Shown: piece after piece, positions 18,867-27,717 of the stretch | How positions within the stretch are numbered: position 1 is the first letter of the stretch | Layout of the letters: the number at the start of each line of letters is the position of its first letter | Origin: a bacterium | GTDB taxonomy: Bacteria; Margulisbacteria; Marinamargulisbacteria; UBA817; JAQBTH01 | Direction: 5' to 3' | NCBI GenBank assembly: GCA_027623425.1 | Contig: JAQBTH010000008.1 | Span: forward strand, 1 to 41,466 | DNA: 41,466 nt | Notes under the pieces: model-generated | Databases searched by the model: none | Seen by the model: the letters and a program-made list of their open reading frames with translations, nothing else | Told to the model about the DNA's origin: nothing | Translations under genes and position numbers: made by a program

Positions 18867-20330
18867 ATGACGGACAGTACAGGCACCCGATTAGGGCAAG
18901 ACGAAGAAAGTAAGTTTGATACACGAATCTCAGAAGAAAGCGCTGAGGTGTTATCTGGCGAACTTAAACCTACGAAGTTAGGTGAGATGAGTGAATTCGA
19001 GAAAAGTCTTTATTCGGACTCTTCGGAAGCTGCTAATAACGAAGTAAAAGCACCAAAAGAACAACCAAAACCAGTAGAGGCTAAAAAAGAGCCTGGAATG
19101 GATGAGTTGATAGAAGACTTTGCGGATGCTGTTGAAGAAAGCGTTCTTGATTATGAAGAAGGCGACATCGTTACAGGTACTGTACGTAGTGTAGAGCGTG
19201 GTGGCGTATTAGTTGATATTGGTTATAAGTCAGATGGGTTTATTCCAAATAACGAGATCAGCCATGACTCCTCAGTGTCAGCCAGTGATATTTTAAAGCC
19301 TGGTGATTCTGTTACAGTTCAAATTGAAAAATTAGAAACACGTGAAGGGTACACCACACTTAGCCGTAAAAAAGCGGAGTATGAAATTATCTGGAATGAA
19401 GCGACCGATACTCAAAAAAGTAAAGACCCAGTTGATGTACATGTGACGGGCAAAGTAGAAGGTGGCCTTGTGGTCATTTATAAAGGGCTTAAAGGATTTA
19501 TTCCAAGCTCTCATTTATCTAGTGAGACCAAAGAACTTGGCGATACAATTGTAGGGTCAAAATTAAACGTTACAATTCTTCACGCCGACCGCAAACGTCG
19601 TAAAATTGTGTTCACAAACCGCGCTCAGAAAAACCGTCCGTCTCAAGAAGAGGCGCGCGCTGTTCTAGAAGCGATAGAGCCTGGTCAAATTGTAGATGGT
19701 CGCGTAACGAGTATTAAAGACTTTGGTGCCTTTATTGATATTGGTGGCGTTGAAGGCCTTGTTCATATCTCTGAACTATCTTGGGCGCGAGTAAGTCATC
19801 CTACAGATATTATTAAAGTGGGCCAAGAAGTAAAAGTATTTGTACTTGGAGTAGACAGAGCAACGTCTCGTATTAGCCTTGGTATGAAACAGCTTCAGTC
19901 TGACCCATGGGCCTCTGTGTCTGAAAAGTATAGCGTTGGTGACTTCGTTGATGGGCAAGTTAGCCGCATCACTTCTTTTGGTGCCTTTATGGCAATCGAT
20001 CAAGATCTTGAAGGTCTTGTTCATATTTCTGAATTGTCTAACGACCATGTGGACCAAGTTTCTGATGTTTTATCAGAAGGCCAACGTCTTCGTGCCCGTA
20101 TCATTAAGATTCTGCCAGAAGAACAAAAAATTGGACTTAGCCTAAGAGAGCCAGTTGTACAACAACGTAAATCGAGCGCTCTAGATCAGATCGTACCTAT
20201 CATTGACGATGAGTATGACTATCAACAGCGTCCATCACGTGCCCAAGTAGAGTCTACGCCAGCTAAATCAGAAGACACTTCTGAAGCAGCGGCTGCTGTT
20301 GAAGAAGTTAAAGCAGAAGGTGTCGAATAG
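18867..20330 (+). CDS. rpsA: Ribosomal protein S1-like RNA-binding protein (four S1 domains)
   Basis: 487 residues with four S1 domains at about 99-169, 187-251, 272-341 and 357-428. The last two carry the best consensus ([20 protein letters not shown] and [21 protein letters not shown]). A 95-residue acidic, disordered N-terminus and a 55-residue C-terminal tail flank them. Four domains is fewer than the six of E. coli S1 and recalls the shorter S1-like proteins of other phyla. The likely role is mRNA binding on the small subunit. A strong AGGAGG precedes ATG 18867, and the end overlaps trpB. Confidence 0.93.
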   Translation: MTDSTGTRLGQDEESKFDTRISEESAEVLSGELKPTKLGEMSEFEKSLYSDSSEAANNEVKAPKEQPKPVEAKKEPGMDELIEDFADAVEESVLDYEEGDIVTGTVRSVERGGVLVDIGYKSDGFIPNNEISHDSSVSASDILKPGDSVTVQIEKLETREGYTTLSRKKAEYEIIWNEATDTQKSKDPVDVHVTGKVEGGLVVIYKGLKGFIPSSHLSSETKELGDTIVGSKLNVTILHADRKRRKIVFTNRAQKNRPSQEEARAVLEAIEPGQIVDGRVTSIKDFGAFIDIGGVEGLVHISELSWARVSHPTDIIKVGQEVKVFVLGVDRATSRISLGMKQLQSDPWASVSEKYSVGDFVDGQVSRITSFGAFMAIDQDLEGLVHISELSNDHVDQVSDVLSEGQRLRARIIKILPEEQKIGLSLREPVVQQRKSSALDQIVPIIDDEYDYQQRPSRAQVESTPAKSEDTSEAAAAVEEVKAEGVE

Positions 20331-21513
20331 GTCCTCGGACGATTCGCACTCTTATGGCGGGCAGTATGTGCCCGAGACACTTTTCCCAGCTTTAAATGAA
20401 GTTCAAGCGGCATTTGATTCCATAAAGTCAGACAGCGTTTTCCAAGCGGAATTGCACGAGTTATTGTGCAATTTCGTTGGGCGACCAACGCCACTCTATT
20501 TTGCGAAAAATATGTCGCTAGAGCTTGGCCATGACATTTATCTCAAAAGAGAAGATTTAAACCATACTGGCGCCCACAAAATTAATAATGCGGTGGGTCA
20601 GGCATTAATGGCAAAGAAAATGGGGAAAACCCGTATTATTGCGGAAACAGGCGCGGGCCAACATGGTGTCGCGACGGCCACTGCCTGTGCACTTCTAAAT
20701 TTAGAATGCGTTGTGTATATGGGTGAAGAAGACATGCGCCGTCAGGCACTGAATGTGTATCGCATGAAGTTACTTGGTGCCACAGTGGTAGGCGTTTCAA
20801 ACGGCTCTCGTACACTCAAAGACGCGGTTACTGAGGCCATTCGCGATTGGATGAGTAATTTAGGGAATACGTTTTATTTGATTGGGTCCATAGTTGGCCC
20901 TGCACCACATCCTGAAATTGTTGAGTATTTTCAGTCTATTATTGGCCGTGAAGCAAAAGAGCAGCTTAAAAATCGAATCAACGTGCTGCCCGATATTGCA
21001 GTCGCATGCGTTGGTGGTGGTTCAAACGCAATTGGCTTGTTTCATGACTTCATAGATGATAAATCGGTCGAATTAATCGCCGTTGAAGCTGCTGGAAAAG
21101 GGTTAGATACCAATGAGCATTCAGCATCGCTTACCAAAGGAACCCCTGGTATTTTACATGGTAGCTATTCCTATTTATTACAAAGTGAAACAGGGCAGGT
21201 AGGCATTGCCCATTCCATTTCTGCAGGCTTAGATTACCCGGGTGTAGGGCCCGCCCTAAGTATATTAAAGGATGCTGGTCGTTTAACCTCTACGGCAGTT
21301 ACAGATGATGCCGCATTAAAGGCGTGTTACTGGGCCAGTAAGACCGAAGGGTTAATTCCCGCATTAGAAACGGCACATGCATTTGCATGGTTAAAAGAAA
21401 CCGCACCGACACTACCGGGCAAAAAAGTAATTCTATTAAACGTGTCCGGTCGTGGAGACAAAGATATGCAAACACTGATGGAAAATTCTGACATTCTATT
21501 TGGAGATGCCTAA
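20320..21513 (+). CDS. trpB: Tryptophan synthase beta subunit
   Basis: PLP enzyme that joins indole and serine to make tryptophan, in complex with TrpA. About 397 residues. The PLP lysine is in HTGAHKINN, with GGGSNAIG for phosphate binding, [11 protein letters not shown] and the N-terminal [10 protein letters not shown]. The start is uncertain: GTG 20320 (used) and TTG 20299 are both in frame and both overlap rpsA; neither has a good ribosome site, so translation is probably coupled to rpsA. The stop overlaps the trpA start by 1 base. The other trp genes are not in the window. Confidence 0.95.
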   Translation: MSNRSSDDSHSYGGQYVPETLFPALNEVQAAFDSIKSDSVFQAELHELLCNFVGRPTPLYFAKNMSLELGHDIYLKREDLNHTGAHKINNAVGQALMAKKMGKTRIIAETGAGQHGVATATACALLNLECVVYMGEEDMRRQALNVYRMKLLGATVVGVSNGSRTLKDAVTEAIRDWMSNLGNTFYLIGSIVGPAPHPEIVEYFQSIIGREAKEQLKNRINVLPDIAVACVGGGSNAIGLFHDFIDDKSVELIAVEAAGKGLDTNEHSASLTKGTPGILHGSYSYLLQSETGQVGIAHSISAGLDYPGVGPALSILKDAGRLTSTAVTDDAALKACYWASKTEGLIPALETAHAFAWLKETAPTLPGKKVILLNVSGRGDKDMQTLMENSDILFGDA

Positions 21514-22292
21514 TGCCAATTTCGACATCTGTTTTTAAATCAAAAAACACTGTTATTCCGTATTTTACGTTTGGGTACCCATCTGTTGCGTTTACAGAAG
21601 ACCTAATCCGCGCCGCGGCCAAAGCAGGAGCGGATGCTATCGAAATTGGAATACCATTTAGTGATCCAATAGCAGATGGCCCTGTTATCCAGGCGTCTCA
21701 TACAGCGGCCCTTCGTACAGGCGAAGACGTTAGTGTATTCGCGGCACTGAAAATGGTAAGCCGATTGAAAAAAGAAGTGTCTATTCCCTTAATATTTATG
21801 TGCGATGCCAATTTAATTGCTCATTATGGAGTGAGTGCGTTTTTTAAAGACGCTGGTGAGCATGGTCTTGAAGGTATTGTGATGCCAAATTTACCCGTTG
21901 AACTAGCCGGAAGCTATATGAAACATGCCAAAAGCAATGGGGTCGATATTATCTTTCTTATTGCTCCAATGACAGACAAAGAGCGGATTCAAAAAATCGT
22001 TGCCGCCTCTTCAGGGTTTATTTATCTAATCTCTTCAAAAGGCCTTACAGGGGAGCGGGCTTCATTCAATGAGGATCTCAAGCCCGTCGTCGACTATATT
22101 AAGTCCATTAAAGACATTCCTGTCGCCATTGGGTTTGGTATAAGTAATAAAGAGCATGTGGAATTTGTGAATAGAATCGCTGATGGGGCAATTATTGGTA
22201 GTTATTTCATACGCCAAATAACAGAATCCTTACCCGATGACGCGCTCGCAAAAAAACGTGTTATGTCTATTCTTGAGCAGATGAAGGATTAG
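21513..22292 (+). CDS. trpA: Tryptophan synthase alpha subunit
   Basis: Cleaves indole-3-glycerol phosphate to indole, which is channelled to TrpB. 259 residues, a TIM barrel of normal length. The catalytic glutamate E44 is in EIGIPFSDP and the aspartate D55 in IADGPVIQ. The phosphate-binding loops read YLISSKGLTG and AIGFGIS. The ATG overlaps the trpB stop by 1 base. The 3' end of the gene contains the rpsP promoter (22273-22301). Confidence 0.96.
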   Translation: MPISTSVFKSKNTVIPYFTFGYPSVAFTEDLIRAAAKAGADAIEIGIPFSDPIADGPVIQASHTAALRTGEDVSVFAALKMVSRLKKEVSIPLIFMCDANLIAHYGVSAFFKDAGEHGLEGIVMPNLPVELAGSYMKHAKSNGVDIIFLIAPMTDKERIQKIVAASSGFIYLISSKGLTGERASFNEDLKPVVDYIKSIKDIPVAIGFGISNKEHVEFVNRIADGAIIGSYFIRQITESLPDDALAKKRVMSILEQMKD

Positions 22293-22301
22293 TGTTATAC
22301 T
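22273..22301 (+). promoter_or_regulatory. Promoter of the rpsP operon (TTGAGC-17-TATACT, extended -10)
   Basis: TTGAGC at 22273-22278 (inside trpA), a 17-base spacer, and TATACT at 22296-22301 preceded by TGT. A leader of about 47 bases precedes ATG 22356, which has GAGGT before it. Confidence 0.65.
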
Positions 22302-22355
22302 ATCGAACTCGACTCTGAGGTTGATACTTAAAATTAGCATTGAATGAGGTAATGT

Positions 22356-22820
22356 ATGGCAGTTAAAATTAGATTAAGACGACTAGGACGCAAAAAGAAG
22401 CCTGTATACCGTATGGTAGTGGCCACTGAAACTTCACCACGTGATGGTAAAGTTGTAGAAGAAATCGGATTTTATGACCCATTGCAGGAGCCTGCTATTT
22501 TTAATTACGATGAAGATCGCGTTAAATTTTGGCTAGGTAATGGCGCACAGCCAACAGAAGCTGTAGAGCGATTGCTAGGAAACGTTGGGTTGTTTGAAGC
22601 GAACAAACGTAAGTCACCATTTGAAGGTCTTTCTAAAAAAGATCGTAAAGAATTAAAAGAAAAAGGGTATATCGGGGATGTAGATCCTAGAGCACCTAAA
22701 GAAGAAGCTCCCGCTGAAGAAGCAGTTGCTGACGCTGCACCTGAAGAGGCTGTTGTGGAAGCCACTCCTGAAGTAGCTGAAGCCACTCCTGAACCTGAAG
22801 CAGAAAAAGCAGCTGAGTAA
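22356..22820 (+). CDS. rpsP: 30S ribosomal protein S16 with acidic C-terminal tail
   Basis: Small-subunit assembly protein. The S16 core is about residues 1-85 (VKIRLRRLGRKKKPVYRMVV, GFYDPL, FWLGNGAQPTEAV). The protein is 154 residues, so about 60 residues longer than the core: the extension is Ala/Glu/Pro-rich with repeats of the type EATPEVAEATPEPE and is probably disordered. First gene of the block rpsP-khpA-ylqD-trmD-rplS, an order known from Bacillota. Confidence 0.96.
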   Translation: MAVKIRLRRLGRKKKPVYRMVVATETSPRDGKVVEEIGFYDPLQEPAIFNYDEDRVKFWLGNGAQPTEAVERLLGNVGLFEANKRKSPFEGLSKKDRKELKEKGYIGDVDPRAPKEEAPAEEAVADAAPEEAVVEATPEVAEATPEPEAEKAAE

Positions 22821-22852
22821 ACGTTAATAGATCATCCCTCCTGGAGATACAC

Positions 22853-23086
22853 ATGAAAGAACTAGTGGAATACATCGTTAAGGCATTGGTAGACACTCCT
22901 GATGAAGTGTCTGTTTCTGAAACAAGTAGCGAAAGTGTTATTATAGTTGAAGTAAAAGTGGGCGCTGAGGATATTGGTAAAGTAATTGGAAAAGAAGGCC
23001 GCATTGCCAATGCTATCCGTACCGTTACAAAGGCAGCCGCTGCAAAAGCCAATAAAAAAGTAACGGTTGAAATCATAACAGACTAA
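22853..23086 (+). CDS. khpA: KH-domain RNA-binding protein KhpA (YlqC)
   Basis: 77 residues, a single KH domain with the GxxG loop in GKVIGKEGRIANAIR. KhpA proteins pair with KhpB in Gram-positive bacteria and bind many RNAs, affecting cell division and envelope growth. Its position directly after rpsP is the conserved one. A TGGAGA ribosome site precedes ATG 22853. The last base of the stop is the first base of the next ATG. Confidence 0.93.
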   Translation: MKELVEYIVKALVDTPDEVSVSETSSESVIIVEVKVGAEDIGKVIGKEGRIANAIRTVTKAAAAKANKKVTVEIITD

Positions 23087-23520
23087 TGACAAAGGAAAGC
23101 GCTTCAACAAGTCTTACTTTAAAGCGTAACGTTGTGGTTCGGTCTATCGTCACAGAAAACCTCAAAAAGTTCATGATGTTTGAGTTAAATCAAACGGTAG
23201 ACACCATGAAGGAACGTATTGAAGAATTGATTCGTATGGCGCAGGGCGATGACATCAGCGAGGATTATCGTCGACAAGTGGCGACTGAGCGTCGTCAAAA
23301 TGAAGTGGCATTAGAGGACGTTAAAAAGAAAATTGAGCAGGCAAAACACCTTCAAATAAACAGTTTGTTTAACCAAGGTATTGTTGAGGGCTTTGTTAAT
23401 TTAAAAGTTGGCGAGAACTTTTTTGAAAAGTTGGGCGCGATGGAAGTCATTCTTCATGACGGAGTCGTGAAAGAAATTAAAGTTTCAGATTCCTTTTCAC
23501 AAAATCCATTCGGCAAGTAA
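23086..23520 (+). CDS. ylqD: YlqD-family protein
   Basis: 144 residues. An N-terminal strand segment TLKRNVVVRSIVTENLKKF matches the start of YlqD proteins (in Bacillota and Cyanobacteria). A coiled-coil-like charged helix follows (about 35-90, TMKERIEELI and ALEDVKKKIEQAK), then a small beta region (GFVNLKVGENFFEKLGAMEVILHDG). The function of the family is unknown. In Bacillus the order is rpsP-ylqC-ylqD-rimM-trmD-rplS; here rimM is absent and ylqD abuts trmD directly. The start overlaps khpA by 1 base. Confidence 0.75.
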   Translation: MTKESASTSLTLKRNVVVRSIVTENLKKFMMFELNQTVDTMKERIEELIRMAQGDDISEDYRRQVATERRQNEVALEDVKKKIEQAKHLQINSLFNQGIVEGFVNLKVGENFFEKLGAMEVILHDGVVKEIKVSDSFSQNPFGK

Positions 23521-24273
23521 ATGCCGTCCATTACGTTTATCTGCCTATTCCCAGACGAGATGCGACACGTCTTTTTAAAAGGGATTTTGGGAAAAGCCCA
23601 AGAAAACGGGACCATAAATGTGACTTTCGTAAATGCACGTGATTTTTCAGAGGCGCCGCATCATAAAGTCGATGATTACCCCTTTGGTAAGAAGCATGGG
23701 ATGTTATTACGCTATGATGTGCTATACAATGCCATCACCTCCGTTCCGAACTATAAGCACGCCACAATCATATACACCTGTCCTAAAGGGCCGCATTTTA
23801 ATCAGGCGCACGCGCAGGAGATGGCAGATACACTGCTTCCAAATCCGACCTCCCATCCGATTATTTTTATTTGCGGGTACTATGAAGGCATAGATGAGCG
23901 CATGTTCGACACGTTCAAGATACAACGTTATTCGGTAGGTGATTTTGTGTTGTCCTCTGGTGAGCTTCCTGCAATGATGATGGCTGAAGCCGCTATTCGG
24001 CTTTTACCTGGCGTTGTCGGGAAATCAGCAAGTGTGGCACATGACTCAATAATTAGTGGCCGATTAGAAGAACCATATTACACACAACCTCGTGAAAGTT
24101 ATGGACAACATGTGCCAGAAGTGTTACTATCTGGCAACCACGGTAAGATTGACAATTGGAAAACGATTGAGTCAATACGTCAAACTGTGTTTAAGAAACC
24201 GAGCTTACTTGTTAAGCATCCGTGTAATGAAAACGAAAAACTACTTGTACGCGAACTAATGAAGGAGAACTAA
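23521..24273 (+). CDS. trmD: tRNA (guanine-37-N1)-methyltransferase, divergent
   Basis: Methylates G37 of tRNAs reading CNN codons, preventing frameshifts. 250 residues, a SPOUT-fold enzyme with the trefoil-knot region and C-terminal domain in place. Position in the operon and motifs such as YEGIDER, VGDFVLSSGELPAM, the catalytic D175 in HDS and VLLSGNHGKI support the call. It is divergent: the usual DDxPYGGGPGM reads DDYPFGKKHGM (51-61), SPQG reads CPKG, CGRYEG reads CGYYEG (118-123) and PHYTRP reads PYYTQP. The ATG follows the ylqD stop without a gap. Confidence 0.92.
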   Translation: MPSITFICLFPDEMRHVFLKGILGKAQENGTINVTFVNARDFSEAPHHKVDDYPFGKKHGMLLRYDVLYNAITSVPNYKHATIIYTCPKGPHFNQAHAQEMADTLLPNPTSHPIIFICGYYEGIDERMFDTFKIQRYSVGDFVLSSGELPAMMMAEAAIRLLPGVVGKSASVAHDSIISGRLEEPYYTQPRESYGQHVPEVLLSGNHGKIDNWKTIESIRQTVFKKPSLLVKHPCNENEKLLVRELMKEN

Positions 24274-24274
24274 G

Positions 24275-24622
24275 ATGTCACTAACCATCCAAGAGATTGA
24301 AAAAGACCAGATGAAGAAGAACGTTCCATCGGTCTCGGAAGGTGATACCGTTGTTGTATCCAAAATTATTACCGAAGGTAAAAAATCGCGTATTCAAAAA
24401 TATGAAGGTGTTGTTCTTAAGAAGCAGAACACACGTAGCCGTACACAAATTACGGTTCGTAAAGTTGTTGATAAAATAGGTGTAGAAAAAACATTCCTTT
24501 TGCATTCACCACTAGTGGAGAAGATCGAAGTCATCAAGCGTGGTAAAACACGTCGTGCAAGACTTTACTATCTTCGGAAACGTACTGGTAAGAAAGCCAC
24601 TCGCATTAAGTCAGCTGACTAA
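24275..24622 (+). CDS. rplS: 50S ribosomal protein L19
   Basis: Lies at the subunit interface of the ribosome. 115 residues, normal length, with VSEGDTVVVSKI, RIQKYEGVVLKKQN, FLLHSPLVEKIEVIKRGK and the basic end RARLYYLRKRTGKKA. AGGAG lies just upstream of ATG 24275, inside the end of trmD. Last translation gene of the block; argC starts only 20 bases later, so transcription probably continues into the arginine genes. Confidence 0.97.
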   Translation: MSLTIQEIEKDQMKKNVPSVSEGDTVVVSKIITEGKKSRIQKYEGVVLKKQNTRSRTQITVRKVVDKIGVEKTFLLHSPLVEKIEVIKRGKTRRARLYYLRKRTGKKATRIKSAD

Positions 24623-24642
24623 TTCTCCGAAAGGGATGAACC

Positions 24643-25668
24643 ATGGTTAAAGTTGGAATTGCGGGTGTAACCGGATACACCGGCATTTGTCTTTTACGTT
24701 TATTGTTGGCTCACTCAAAGGTGAGTGTTAGTTATTTGTTTTCTACCAGCAAAGCAGGCGATGCAATTTCGGACCTTTTTCCCCAATTTGCAGGGAAGTG
24801 TCATTTAACATTGCAACCTTATGATCCTGCGCGTATGCCGGAGGATATGGACGTTTTATTTTTAGCTGTTCCCCATGGCCAAACGCAATCTGAATTGCCA
24901 CAAATGGCGCAAAATAATCCAAATCTTAAGATTATTGATTTATCTGCTGATTTTAGAATCCATGATGCTGATTTATATGAGGAGTATTATTCACCTCACC
25001 GTTCAGCCACATGGCTGGATAAGGTTGTGTATGGTGTGCCAGAATTGAACCGTGAGGACATAAAAACGGCCAAGTATGTTGCCAATCCTGGTTGCTATGC
25101 CATTGCGAGTGTGCTGGGGTTGTATCCTATTAAGCATTTAATTGGTTCAGATGTGGCGATCATTATTGACGCGAAATCTGGTGTTACAGGCGCGGGTCGC
25201 AGCCTAAAAGAGGGCAGCCTATTTTGTGAAGCGAACGAATCCATCTCTGCTTATAGCATGGGACGTCACCGTCATATGGCAGAAATTACCCAAGAAATTG
25301 GCACAAAAAATGTAAGTTTTTTCCCGCATTTGTCGCCACAAAATGTTGGTATTTTAGCGGGTATTTATTTGCCAAATAAGAATCAAATAAACCAATCTGA
25401 CTTAACAGCGCTATACAACAATGCCTACAACGAGCATCCGTTCACTCTAGTGAATGATAAAATTGCAACGCCGAGTACAAAATATGTGGTGGATTCTAAT
25501 AATTGTTTAATCACACCATTAGTCACGCCTGACGGTAAAACAATCGCAATTTTCTCTGCTATTGATAACCTATTAAAGGGCGCCTCTGGGCAAGCCGTTC
25601 AAAACATGAATTTAATGTGTGGCTTTAATGAATCCGAAGGGTTACCTGAGGTGGCCAGTTATGTCTAA
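24643..25668 (+). CDS. argC: N-acetyl-gamma-glutamyl-phosphate reductase
   Basis: NADPH-dependent third step of arginine synthesis. 341 residues with the Rossmann loop GVTGYTG and the catalytic cysteine C151 in ANPGCYA. SGVTGAGR and the histidine-rich SMGRHRHMAEI fit the family. First gene of the arginine run argC-J-B-F-G-H. AAAGGG precedes ATG 24643; the gap to rplS is 20 bases and holds no promoter. Confidence 0.97.
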   Translation: MVKVGIAGVTGYTGICLLRLLLAHSKVSVSYLFSTSKAGDAISDLFPQFAGKCHLTLQPYDPARMPEDMDVLFLAVPHGQTQSELPQMAQNNPNLKIIDLSADFRIHDADLYEEYYSPHRSATWLDKVVYGVPELNREDIKTAKYVANPGCYAIASVLGLYPIKHLIGSDVAIIIDAKSGVTGAGRSLKEGSLFCEANESISAYSMGRHRHMAEITQEIGTKNVSFFPHLSPQNVGILAGIYLPNKNQINQSDLTALYNNAYNEHPFTLVNDKIATPSTKYVVDSNNCLITPLVTPDGKTIAIFSAIDNLLKGASGQAVQNMNLMCGFNESEGLPEVASYV

Positions 25669-26839
25669 GAATTTTGCCGATATGGATGGCGTATTCACAA
25701 ATGGCATTCATTGCGGCGTCAAAAAGAAGCGCTTAGATCTTAGTTTTATTTACGTGCCAAATGCGGTTGCCAGTGCAGGTGTATTTACAACGAACAAGTT
25801 TGTTGCACCCTCAGTCACTCATACCAAAAAAGCACTTAGAAAACGAACATTAAAGGCCGTTATCGTAAATTCGGGTAATGCAAATGCAGGCGTTGGTGAT
25901 TTGGGGAAGACCCACACGAAAGTAATGGTTAACACTACGGCTAGTGCATTGGGGCTTTCGCCATACGAGGTTGGCGTGTCCAGCACGGGTATCATTGGGG
26001 TGCCATTACCAATTGAACATGTTGAAGCTGGTATAAAGAAGATGCTTGAAAAACCGAAAGCAAAAGACGCAGAGGCTACGGCCGAGGCGATTCTAACCAC
26101 AGACACGTGCAAGAAAATGGCCTATAAAGAAGCGAAGATCGGTAAGAAAACTATTATCGTAGCCGGCATTACGAAAGGGTCTGGAATGATAGCGCCCAAT
26201 ATGGCGACAACGCTAACGTATTTGACAACAAATGTTGATGTTTCCCAGGCCATATTGCAGGAAAGCTTACAAGAAGCAACGGCTGACACGTACAATATGA
26301 TTAGTGTCGATACGGATACCTCAACAAGTGATATGGCGCTTATTTTCGCAACGGGTGAATATAAAATTGTTCAGGTTGGCGAAGAATTAGAACAGTTTAA
26401 AGCCTTATTGACCGACGTTATGAAAGATCTTGCGATACAAATTATGCGTGATGGTGAAGGGGCAACTAAATTAATTGAAGCCCATGTTAGCGGAGCCGCA
26501 TCTAAGGCCGACGCTCAGAAAATCGCTAAAAGTATCATTGATTCGCCTTTGGTAAAATGCGCCATACACGGTGAAGACCCGAACTGGGGACGTATTTTAA
26601 TGGCGGTTGGCAAGGCCGGAACCAAGTTAAATCAAGAAAAAGTGGAAGTGGCGTTGGGCGGGGAGTGCTTATTTCGTAATTCTGAGGCCTTATCGTATAA
26701 TGAAGACACCGTTAAAACCCACCTGAAAAAAGATACTATAATTATAGAAGTGAATTGTAATTTAGGTACAGGATGCGCCATTGCATGGGGCTGTGATTTA
26801 TCGGCACGATACGTAGAAATTAATACAGATTATAACTAG
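25661..26839 (+). CDS. argJ: Glutamate N-acetyltransferase (ornithine acetyltransferase) ArgJ
   Basis: Transfers the acetyl group from acetylornithine to glutamate, recycling it. 392 residues from ATG 25661, which overlaps argC by 8 bases and has a GAGGTGG ribosome site; the frame extends to 25619, but those residues only copy the argC overlap. The precursor self-cleaves before a threonine nucleophile, here T183 in PNMATTL, preceded by TKGSGMIAPNM. Other motifs are VIVNSGNANA and HGEDPNWGRI. Whether it also accepts acetyl-CoA (bifunctional form) cannot be told by eye; no argA or argE is seen. Confidence 0.96.
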   Translation: MSKNFADMDGVFTNGIHCGVKKKRLDLSFIYVPNAVASAGVFTTNKFVAPSVTHTKKALRKRTLKAVIVNSGNANAGVGDLGKTHTKVMVNTTASALGLSPYEVGVSSTGIIGVPLPIEHVEAGIKKMLEKPKAKDAEATAEAILTTDTCKKMAYKEAKIGKKTIIVAGITKGSGMIAPNMATTLTYLTTNVDVSQAILQESLQEATADTYNMISVDTDTSTSDMALIFATGEYKIVQVGEELEQFKALLTDVMKDLAIQIMRDGEGATKLIEAHVSGAASKADAQKIAKSIIDSPLVKCAIHGEDPNWGRILMAVGKAGTKLNQEKVEVALGGECLFRNSEALSYNEDTVKTHLKKDTIIIEVNCNLGTGCAIAWGCDLSARYVEINTDYN

Positions 26840-26847
26840 GTGATATT

Positions 26848-27717
26848 ATGAACCCACATCAATCAAAAATCGAAAAAGCAAAAGTTCTTCTAGAAGCATT
26901 GCCTTATATTCAAAAATTTTCCGGCTCAACCATTGTGATTAAGTATGGCGGTTCATTGATGATAGATGACGCTGCAAAGGAACAGTTCGCCCAAGATATT
27001 GTCTTGTTGAAATACGTAGGCATTAACCCGGTCATCGTACATGGTGGCGGTAAAGAAATTAGTAAATGGATGCAACGTATGGGTAAAGAGGCTGTGTTCA
27101 TCGATGGCTTGCGCGTGACTGACGAAGAAACCATGGAAATTACCGAAATGGTGTTGTCTGGAAAAATTAACAATGAAGTAGTGACGTTGATTAACACGGC
27201 TGGTGGGCAAGCGGTTGGGCTGTCAGGCAAATCGGCGAACTTGTTTAATGCGATCAAAATTAAATCGAAGAATAACGAAGATTTAGGGCAGGTTGGGCGT
27301 ATCAATAAGATTAATCCGAAACTGGTTAAGAATTTATCCAAAGAAGGTTATATACCAGTAATCAGTTCAGTGGGTGCCGATAAAACGGGCGCTAGTTTAA
27401 ACTTAAATGCCGACAATGTTGCCGCACAAATAGCGAAAGAAATTGGTGCAAAAAAATTGATTTACCTGACCGATGTTGAGGGTATTTTTACAGACGGTAA
27501 GTTGAATTCTGAATTAAATTTAAAACAAGCAAAAGCCTTAATCTCACATAAAGACATCAAAGAGGGTATGGTGCCAAAACTCGAATTTACAATCGATGCC
27601 TTAGAAAACGATGTTGATCACGTTCATATTATAAATGGCACAAATGAACATGCTGTTCTTTTGGAATTATTTACAAATGTTGGTATTGGCACCATGATCA
27701 GTCGAAAGGAAACATAA
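26848..27717 (+). CDS. argB: Acetylglutamate kinase
   Basis: Phosphorylates N-acetylglutamate, the second step of arginine synthesis and in many bacteria the feedback-controlled one. 289 residues of the amino-acid-kinase fold: IVIKYGGSLM, VHGGGKEIS, GLRVTDEETMEI, NLNADNVAAQIA and YLTDVEGIF. It starts 8 bases after argJ. The long N-terminal helix (residues 1-25, KIEKAKVLLEALPYIQKF) is typical of the hexameric, arginine-inhibited type, so feedback inhibition is likely. The stop overlaps the argF start by 1 base. Confidence 0.97.
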   Translation: MNPHQSKIEKAKVLLEALPYIQKFSGSTIVIKYGGSLMIDDAAKEQFAQDIVLLKYVGINPVIVHGGGKEISKWMQRMGKEAVFIDGLRVTDEETMEITEMVLSGKINNEVVTLINTAGGQAVGLSGKSANLFNAIKIKSKNNEDLGQVGRINKINPKLVKNLSKEGYIPVISSVGADKTGASLNLNADNVAAQIAKEIGAKKLIYLTDVEGIFTDGKLNSELNLKQAKALISHKDIKEGMVPKLEFTIDALENDVDHVHIINGTNEHAVLLELFTNVGIGTMISRKET

